DNA from: Planctomycetota bacterium
Lineage (GTDB): Bacteria > Planctomycetota > Phycisphaerae > Sedimentisphaerales > Anaerobacaceae
Length of the DNA: 6,216 nucleotides
NCBI GenBank assembly: GCA_003644295.1
Contig: QNBZ01000086.1
Location: 1-6,216 of the forward strand
Direction: 5' to 3'
The notes beneath the pieces are model-generated. The model searched no databases. It saw only the letters and a list, made by a program, of their open reading frames with translations, and had not been told where the DNA came from. A program made the position numbers and the translations under genes. The first letter of the stretch is position 1. The number at the start of each line of letters is the position of its first letter. This document shows positions 1-5,055 of the stretch, in pieces.

Positions 1-339
1 CGACAGGATATATCCGTTAAATATCTGGAACAGTTAATAGCTATACTCAAATCAGCAGGACTCGTAAAAAGTATCAGAGGTTCCAAAGGCGGTTATGTTC
101 TTGCCAAAACTCCGAATCAGATTAAACTTGGCGATGTTTTCGATTGTCTGGAGGGACTGTCGGCAATCACCGTTGAATGCGTTGAAAACGAAAATTACTG
201 TGTGCGAGCCGCTGATTGTGTAACAAGACAAGTCTGGACACAGTTGCAGGAGACGATGGAAAACGTCCTGCAATCAATAACATTACAGGATTTAATCGAC
301 AGAAGAATAGGCAGCGGAACGCCAAATTATCAAATATAA
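1..339 (+). CDS. Rrf2-family transcriptional regulator (IscR/CymR-like), 5'-truncated by window edge
   Basis: The frame is open from the first base and ends at TAA 337-339, giving 112 residues. Compared with the family's usual 140-160 residues, about 35 N-terminal residues (start codon and first helices of the winged helix) lie outside the window. Visible parts are the recognition-helix segment (ISVKYLEQLIAIL, residues 4-16), the wing with the family signature RGSKGGY (26-32), and the dimerisation helix near the C-terminus (TLQDLIDRR). Cys60, Cys67 and Cys73 form a C-x6-C-x5-C triad where IscR-type members bind a [2Fe-2S] cluster. The protein ends in -NYQI, resembling the isoleucine tail of Bacillus CymR. 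Lying 19 bp before cysK, it probably regulates this operon and itself in response to cluster or cysteine status; its operator would be upstream of the window. Family assignment is firm; the sensed signal is inference. Confidence 0.93.
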   Translation, partial: RQDISVKYLEQLIAILKSAGLVKSIRGSKGGYVLAKTPNQIKLGDVFDCLEGLSAITVECVENENYCVRAADCVTRQVWTQLQETMENVLQSITLQDLIDRRIGSGTPNYQI

Positions 340-345
340 ATGGAT

Positions 346-350
346 AAAGG
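346..350 (+). promoter_or_regulatory. Ribosome binding site of cysK
   Basis: AAAGG lies 8 bases before ATG 359 and supports that start. The ATG at 340, directly after the regulator's stop, is in another frame and opens only 11 codons. Confidence 0.6.
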
Positions 351-358
351 CAGAAGTT

Positions 359-1279
359 ATGAGCGCTATATTTGAAGATATTACGGCTGTCGTTGGTTAT
401 ACGCCTCTGGTGCAAATCAATAAGCTCGGCTCGGGCAAAGCAACTATTCTCGCCAAGCTCGAATCTTTCAATCCCTGCGGCAGCGTAAAGGACAGGATTG
501 CGTTGTCAATGATAGAGGCCGCAGAGGAAAAGGGCTTGATAAAAGCGGATACGGTTATAATCGAACCGACCAGCGGCAATACCGGCATAGGGCTTGCCTG
601 CGTCTGTGCGGCAAAGGACTACGAATTGATACTGACTATGCCAGAATCGATGAGCATCGAGAGAAGAAAGCTGCTGCGATTATTTGGCGCAGAGATTGTG
701 CTGACCGCCGCCGAGCAAGGTATGACCGGTGCGGTAGAAAAAGCCGAACAGCTTCTGGCAGAGAACCATAATGCTTTTATGCCGCAACAATTTAATAATC
801 CTGCAAATCCACAAATCCACAGGGAAACCACAGCAAAGGAGATTTTGGCTGACAGTGATGGCGAAGTTGATATTTTCGTTGCGGGTGTGGGAACAGGTGG
901 AACTTTAACCGGATGTGTCGAAGTATTAAAACAACACAATAAGCACCTAAAGGCCGTGGCGGTGGAGCCAAAGGATTCGCCTGTACTTTCCGGCGGAAAG
1001 CCGGGGCCACATAAGATACAGGGTATCGGCGCCGGTTTCGTGCCGAAAGTGTTGAATGTCGAGCTAATCGACGAGATTATCCAGGTCTCAAATAATGACG
1101 CTATGGATACAGCCCGACAATTAGCGGCAAGAGAGGGCGTATTAGCAGGCGTAAGCTCCGGAGCTGCAATGTGGGCGGCAATACAGATATCGAGACGCCC
1201 GGAAAATGAGGGTAAAACAATAGTAGTTATTCTGCCCGATACCGGAGAGAGGTATATCTCCACCGAAATGTTTGAATAA
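359..1279 (+). CDS. cysK: Cysteine synthase A (O-acetylserine sulfhydrylase)
   Basis: This cytosolic PLP enzyme makes cysteine from O-acetylserine and sulfide. The 306-residue product is normal family length and begins with the typical N-terminal strand (IFEDITAVVGYTPLVQIN). Lys44 in NPCGSVKDR is the PLP Schiff-base lysine. TSGNTG (71-76) is the substrate-binding loop, GVGTGGT (176-182) the phosphate-binding loop, and GVSSGA (264-269) carries the serine facing the pyridine nitrogen. DTGERY (294-299) is the usual C-terminal block. The segment around GPHKIQGIGAGFVP (216-229) is typical of CysK/CysM rather than cystathionine beta-synthase, and no CBS domains follow. Cys40 replaces the common alanine or glycine beside the lysine loop. 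Two stops in tandem (TAATAA) close the gene. It sits between the Rrf2 regulator and cysE, whose product supplies its substrate. In Bacillus, CysK also serves as co-regulator of the Rrf2 protein CymR, which may apply here. Confidence 0.97.
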   Translation: MSAIFEDITAVVGYTPLVQINKLGSGKATILAKLESFNPCGSVKDRIALSMIEAAEEKGLIKADTVIIEPTSGNTGIGLACVCAAKDYELILTMPESMSIERRKLLRLFGAEIVLTAAEQGMTGAVEKAEQLLAENHNAFMPQQFNNPANPQIHRETTAKEILADSDGEVDIFVAGVGTGGTLTGCVEVLKQHNKHLKAVAVEPKDSPVLSGGKPGPHKIQGIGAGFVPKVLNVELIDEIIQVSNNDAMDTARQLAAREGVLAGVSSGAAMWAAIQISRRPENEGKTIVVILPDTGERYISTEMFE

Positions 1280-1290
1280 TAATTTTTTTA

Positions 1291-1304
1291 CCCTTTCAAG
1301 AGGG
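1291..1304 (+). promoter_or_regulatory. Ribosome binding site of cysE within a short inverted repeat
   Basis: AAGAGGG (1298-1304) lies 7 bases before ATG 1312 and is the best Shine-Dalgarno match in the window. CCCT (1291-1294) can pair with AGGG (1301-1304), extended by a T-G wobble around a TCAA loop, which would cover the ribosome site. The stem is short, so any regulatory effect is speculative. The run of seven T (1283-1289) is before the repeat, so this is not a terminator on the + strand. Confidence 0.5.
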
Positions 1305-1311
1305 ACAGATA

Positions 1312-2235
1312 ATGCGAAAGAATAACTCGGCCAATAAGAAAATGGAGGATTTGGTTGGCAAACTTGCCACGACCTACAAAGGTGATTCAGGCATAAACTT
1401 TATCGACGCCTCCAATCTACCGGTGCGTGCTAAAATTCTGGAAATCCTTGATTTGCTCACCGAGCTGCTTTTTCCGGGCTATACCGGTAAGAGAACCGTC
1501 ACAAAATCAAATATCAACTTTATCATTGGGGATATTTTATGTCAGGTTTGCACCGACCTTTGCGAACAAGTAGAACGAGCCTATCAATATCAATGCAGAA
1601 TGGATAAGTGTGATGGCTGTGACTGCCGAACAATGGCTGAGGACGTTACCCAACATTTATTGTCGCAACTGCCGAAGATTAGAAAATTGCTTAAAGGCGA
1701 TGTCGGCGCAGCTTTTGACGGGGACCCAGCTGCAAAATCTTATGAGGAAATTGTAATAAGCTATCCCTGCATTATGGCAATTGCAACGTACCGCATCGCA
1801 CATGAGTTATATCTAAAAGAAGTACCGTTAATTCCACGGATAATGACCGAATGCGCGCACGCAAGAACCGGTATTGACATACATCCAGGCGCTAAAATAG
1901 GCAAAAACTTCTTTATTGACCATGGCACTGGTGTTGTAATAGGTGAGACTACGGTCATCGGTGATAATGTAAAGATTTACCAAGGCGCTACACTCGGAGC
2001 TTTGAGCTTTCCGAAGGATGAAAGAGGAAAAATAATAAAGGGCGGCAAACGCCATCCGACGATTGAGGACAATGTAACAATCTATGCAGAAGCGACTATA
2101 TTGGGCGATGTAACTATTGGAAAAAACGCCGTGATTGGCGGTAATGTCTGGATAAAGGAATCGGTGTCGGCTGGTGTTACCGTTACGACACCACATTCGG
2201 ATTTGGTTTATAAGAAAAATGAAACTACTACTTGA
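1312..2235 (+). CDS. cysE: Serine O-acetyltransferase, long EpsC-type
   Basis: It transfers acetyl from acetyl-CoA to serine, giving O-acetylserine for CysK. Of 307 residues, roughly 1-145 are a helical N-terminal region and 180-295 a left-handed beta-helix of hexapeptide repeats (GAKIGK, GDNVKI, GDVTIGK, NAVIGG). Asp189 and His204 (DIHPGAKIG and DHGTGVVIGE) have the same 15-residue spacing as catalytic Asp143/His158 of E. coli CysE. KRHPTIED (246-253) is the conserved loop following a short insert (231-245). The N-terminal region is unusually rich in cysteine: Cys77, 80, 84, 95, 100, 103 and 105. The C-terminus (KKNETTT) lacks the final isoleucine that E. coli CysE inserts into CysK. The chosen ATG has a strong Shine-Dalgarno sequence; Met11 is an alternative without one. 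The 3' end overlaps nadA by 17 bases. Confidence 0.95.
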   Translation: MRKNNSANKKMEDLVGKLATTYKGDSGINFIDASNLPVRAKILEILDLLTELLFPGYTGKRTVTKSNINFIIGDILCQVCTDLCEQVERAYQYQCRMDKCDGCDCRTMAEDVTQHLLSQLPKIRKLLKGDVGAAFDGDPAAKSYEEIVISYPCIMAIATYRIAHELYLKEVPLIPRIMTECAHARTGIDIHPGAKIGKNFFIDHGTGVVIGETTVIGDNVKIYQGATLGALSFPKDERGKIIKGGKRHPTIEDNVTIYAEATILGDVTIGKNAVIGGNVWIKESVSAGVTVTTPHSDLVYKKNETTT

Positions 2236-3133
2236 AAAAATAGAAAAGCTAAAACGGCAGCGTAAGGCGGTGATACTTGCGCACAATTATCAGCCCGGCG
2301 AGATACAGGATTTGGCTGATTTCACGGGTGATTCGCTGGGGCTGAGTATAAAAGCGGCGGAAACCGATGCCGAGGTAATCGTATTCTGCGGCGTGAAGTT
2401 TATGGCTGAGACCGCAGCTATTCTTTCGCCGGGAAAAACCGTGCTTTTGCCGGATAACTCCGCCGGCTGTCCGATGGCTGATATGCTCACCGCAGAGCAG
2501 CTAATAGAGCTTAAACAGCAGCATCCCGATGCGCTGGTGGTCTGTTATGTCAACAGTTCCGCAGAAGTTAAGGCCGAGAGTGACTACTGCTGTACCAGCG
2601 CTAATGCGACTGAAGTAGTAAATTCTCTTCCAAAAGACAGGCAGATTATCTTTGTGCCGGACCAGCATCTCGGACAGTTTGCAATCGACAGAACAAGCAG
2701 AAAGCTTGCTCTCTGGCAGGGCTATTGCCCATCGCACATAATGATAACCGAAGACGATATTAAAGAGGCCAAAGCCAAATATCCCGATGCGATTGTAATG
2801 ACTCATCCCGAATGCACAGAGCCGGTCAAAGAGATTTCAGACCAGATACTTAGTACCGGCCAAATGCTTCGCTACGCAAAAAAGAGCAAAGCGAAACAGT
2901 TTATAATAGCTACCGAAACAGGAATGATTCACGCTTTGAAAAAGCAAAATCCGAATGCTGAATTTATCGCAGCCAGCGACAGAGCTATTTGTCCTGATAT
3001 GAAGCGGATTACTTTAGAAAAAATAATCCGGTCGCTGGAATATATGCAATACAAAGTCGAGGTGCCGGACGAGACAGCAAAAAAAGCCAGAAAGTCCATT
3101 GACAGAATGGTGGAAATTTTACCCGCAAAATAA
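2219..3133 (+). CDS. nadA: Quinolinate synthase A ([4Fe-4S] enzyme of NAD synthesis)
   Basis: NadA condenses iminoaspartate with dihydroxyacetone phosphate to quinolinate, the precursor of NAD. From ATG 2219 the protein has 304 residues, close to Thermotoga maritima NadA (about 298). Cluster ligands are Cys84 (SAGCPMADM), Cys170 (WQGYC) and Cys258 (AICPDM), spaced like Tm Cys81/168/254. Active-site motifs are His22 and Tyr24 (AHNYQ), Tyr110/Asn112 (CYVNSS) and His196/Glu198 (THPEC). The pseudo-threefold GDSLGLS, KAESDYCCTSANA and ATETGMIHAL segments are all present. An in-frame GTG at 2174 would add 15 residues (MLPLRHHIRIWFIRK) that do not look like the family, so ATG 2219 is preferred. It overlaps cysE by 17 bases and has no good Shine-Dalgarno sequence, suggesting translational coupling. 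nadB and nadC are not in the window. Its place beside cluster-assembly genes fits its need for a cluster. Confidence 0.96.
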   Translation: MKLLLEKIEKLKRQRKAVILAHNYQPGEIQDLADFTGDSLGLSIKAAETDAEVIVFCGVKFMAETAAILSPGKTVLLPDNSAGCPMADMLTAEQLIELKQQHPDALVVCYVNSSAEVKAESDYCCTSANATEVVNSLPKDRQIIFVPDQHLGQFAIDRTSRKLALWQGYCPSHIMITEDDIKEAKAKYPDAIVMTHPECTEPVKEISDQILSTGQMLRYAKKSKAKQFIIATETGMIHALKKQNPNAEFIAASDRAICPDMKRITLEKIIRSLEYMQYKVEVPDETAKKARKSIDRMVEILPAK

Positions 3134-3135
3134 GC

Positions 3136-3142
3136 AAGGAAG
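3136..3142 (+). promoter_or_regulatory. Ribosome binding site of the cystathionine gamma-synthase-like gene
   Basis: The AAGGAAG-like purine run starts just after the nadA stop and ends 5 bases before ATG 3148, which supports that start. Confidence 0.6.
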
Positions 3143-3147
3143 AAATA

Positions 3148-4353
3148 ATGGCTAAATCATATTCAAAAAAAGTGGGTAGCAATGGTGGTAAATCCTTAGC
3201 TACCAGGTCGATACATTCTGGTGAGCCGAGGAGGAAATATGCTGATTCGCTGACAACTCCTATTATTCAGACTTCCACGTTTGTATTTCAAGACAGCAGA
3301 CATATCGAAGATTACACCAAAAAGGGCAAAGAGCACTTTGAATACGGCAGATACGGCAATCCCACTGCCCAGATTGCCGAGAGACGTCTCGCCAATCTTG
3401 AAGGCGCCGAAGACTGTATTGTCTTTTCTTCCGGAATGAGTGCGATAACCACAACTATTCTTTCTCTGGTTCAGTCAGGCGACCATATTGTTATTACTGA
3501 TGACAGCTATAAAAAAACTCTCGAATTCTGCCGGTCTTATCTAAAACAGTTCGGCATTGGCTGTACTATCGTTCCATTTGGCGATTATGAAGTTCTTGAG
3601 AAAGCAATCAGAAAAAGCACCCGTTTTATATTTTCTGAATCGCCGACTAATCCTTATCTGAATATCTTTGACCTTGTTAAAATTAAAAAGATAGCGGATA
3701 AACATAATGTTCTAACACTTATAGATAGTACGTTCAGCACACCGTTCAACCAGAGACCTATCGAATTTGGAATGGATATTGTTTTGCAAAGCGCGACAAA
3801 ATATTTAGCTGGCCACAATGACATCCTGGCCGGCGCTGTACTCGGGAAGAAAGAACTGATTGACAAGATACGGAGTCTGCATAAGTCAATGGGTGGTCTT
3901 ATCGACCCTCACTGTTGTTATCTTCTTCTGCGAGGCCTTAAAACATTTCCATTGCGGGTGCAGAGGCAAAATGAAACTGCTATGCAGATTGCTGGGTTTC
4001 TTGAAAGTCATAAGCGTGTGAAGAAAGTTTATTATCCTTTCCTTGAGAGCCATCCTCATTATGATGTAGCAAAGGAGCAGATGGCCGGTGGCGGCGGAGT
4101 AGTTACTTTTGAAATAAAGGGCAATCTCAGTACCGCTAAACGATTTCTTGACGCCTTAAAGCTCTGCTACATTGGACCGAGCCTGGGCGGCGTTGAAACG
4201 CTCATTACACATCCTGCTCTGGTAAGCTATTACGATTACACGAGAGAAGAACGCTACGAGTTGGGAATTACCGATACGCTTTTCCGGCTTGCAGTTGGGC
4301 TTGAAGATGTTGAAGATATTATTAGTGATTTGGAGAGAGGATTAAAACAATAA
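3148..4353 (+). CDS. metB: Cys/Met-metabolism PLP enzyme, probably plant-type cystathionine gamma-synthase
   Basis: A 401-residue fold-type I PLP enzyme of the transsulfuration family. Family marks are YGRYGNPT (67-73 region), SSGMSA (94-99, phosphate binding), Tyr121 in DDSYKKT, Asp193 in IDSTFSTP (pyridine nitrogen) and Lys218 in SATKYLAGHND (Schiff base). GPSLGGVETL (343-352) holds Glu350 at the position typical of cystathionine synthases and lyases. The wording FEYGRYGNPT, FSESPTNP, GHNDILAG, LRGLKTFPLRVQRQN and ALVSYYD matches plant cystathionine gamma-synthase more closely than enteric MetB, judged from memory. The synthase would join cysteine to an activated homoserine on the way to methionine. 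Cystathionine gamma-lyase or O-acetylhomoserine sulfhydrylase activity cannot be excluded from sequence alone. About 20 extra N-terminal residues precede the domain; they are basic and glycine/serine rich. Gene spacing of 14 bp after nadA supports one operon. Confidence 0.88.
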   Translation: MAKSYSKKVGSNGGKSLATRSIHSGEPRRKYADSLTTPIIQTSTFVFQDSRHIEDYTKKGKEHFEYGRYGNPTAQIAERRLANLEGAEDCIVFSSGMSAITTTILSLVQSGDHIVITDDSYKKTLEFCRSYLKQFGIGCTIVPFGDYEVLEKAIRKSTRFIFSESPTNPYLNIFDLVKIKKIADKHNVLTLIDSTFSTPFNQRPIEFGMDIVLQSATKYLAGHNDILAGAVLGKKELIDKIRSLHKSMGGLIDPHCCYLLLRGLKTFPLRVQRQNETAMQIAGFLESHKRVKKVYYPFLESHPHYDVAKEQMAGGGGVVTFEIKGNLSTAKRFLDALKLCYIGPSLGGVETLITHPALVSYYDYTREERYELGITDTLFRLAVGLEDVEDIISDLERGLKQ

Positions 4354-4401
4354 ATATTATTCTCGTTTGCCGGCTCAACACGAGATACGGAATACGAAAC
4401 T

Positions 4402-4977
4402 ATGTGGGAATATACTGATAAAGTCAAAGAGCATTTTTTCAATCCGCGAAACGTCGGCGAAATTGAAAAACCGGACGGCATCGGCGAAGTCGGCTCATTG
4501 GCCTGCGGCGATGCCCTGAAGCTGACATTCAAACTCGATGAGAACGGCAAAATCGCCGACGCAAAGTTCAAAACCTTCGGCTGCGCCAGCGCAATCGCAA
4601 CATCATCGGTATTAACCGAAATGATAAAAGGTAAAACGGTGGATGAGGCGGCTAAAATAACCAATAAAGATATTGCGGAGTACCTCGACGGCCTGCCTGA
4701 ACAGAAAATGCACTGCTCGGTTATGGGCAGAGAAGCGCTCGAGGCGGCAATAGAAAATTACCGAACCGGCGGCAGAAAAAAACACGAATTACAGGGCAGC
4801 ATCGTTTGTACCTGTTTTGGCGTAACCGACATCGAAATCGAAAGAGTAGTGCGAGAGAATAACTTGACAACCGTCGAAGAAGTAACGAACTACTGTAAGG
4901 CCGGCGGCGGTTGTGGCGGATGTAAAGGTGAAATCGAAAAGATAATAGAAAAAACACAGGGCAAGAAAATAAAATAA
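4402..4977 (+). CDS. nifU: NifU-like Fe-S scaffold: IscU domain plus BFD-type [2Fe-2S] domain
   Basis: It is the scaffold on which sulfur from the desulfurase and iron are assembled into clusters. Residues 1-125 form the IscU domain, with Cys35, Asp37, Cys61, His104 and Cys105 at the E. coli IscU ligand positions (C37, D39, C63, H105, C106). Residues 133-183 form a BFD-like domain with Cys136, Cys138, Cys171 and Cys174 (VCTC...GCGGC), one residue off the A. vinelandii NifU central-domain cysteines. The C-terminal Nfu domain of full NifU (about 312 residues) is absent; the protein stops at 191 residues. LPEQK (98-102) stands where IscU has LPPVK for HscA binding, so HscA use is unlikely. ATG 4402 gives the family start (MWEYTDKVKEHFFNP), and no other start codon lies between it and the in-frame stop of the preceding gene. 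No clear Shine-Dalgarno sequence is visible. This arrangement does not imply nitrogen fixation. Confidence 0.95.
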   Translation: MWEYTDKVKEHFFNPRNVGEIEKPDGIGEVGSLACGDALKLTFKLDENGKIADAKFKTFGCASAIATSSVLTEMIKGKTVDEAAKITNKDIAEYLDGLPEQKMHCSVMGREALEAAIENYRTGGRKKHELQGSIVCTCFGVTDIEIERVVRENNLTTVEEVTNYCKAGGGCGGCKGEIEKIIEKTQGKKIK

Positions 4978-5055
4978 AAAACTTAAAAAACTGTACCGGC
5001 GATTCACCAGCCCGGCAGACCGACCAATATCCGAAAGATACAACTGATTTAGAAT
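4978..5055 (+). other. Intergenic leader between nifU and nifS
   Basis: This 78-bp gap is the longest in the window. It begins A-rich and has an imperfect inverted repeat (CCGGC near 4996, GCCCGG near 5010, one bulged base). No convincing promoter, terminator (no T-run follows) or Shine-Dalgarno sequence was seen. The in-frame TAG at 5050-5052 fixes ATG 5056 as the earliest nifS start. Confidence 0.4.

Noticed and set aside
340..375. 11-codon frame starting right after the regulator stop and overlapping the cysK start (MDKGRSYERYI)
   Set aside because: It could be a leader peptide, but it has no ribosome site and no run of cysteine codons; chance is likelier.
619..1263. 214-codon open frame on the minus strand inside cysK
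   Set aside because: It is fully antisense to a well-conserved enzyme, and its product has no recognisable domain and shadow-like Ser/Pro/Ala-rich composition.
1280..1311. Terminator between cysK and cysE
   Set aside because: The T-run comes before, not after, the only inverted repeat, so it does not form an intrinsic terminator on the + strand.
2174..2218. GTG 2174 as the nadA start
   Set aside because: The added residues are not family-like, have no Shine-Dalgarno sequence at proper distance, and lie within the conserved end of cysE.
4351..4401. Fusion of the cystathionine enzyme and nifU
   Set aside because: The two frames are the same and separated only by TAA 4351-4353 with an open gap, but both proteins have normal ends, so separate genes are the simple reading.
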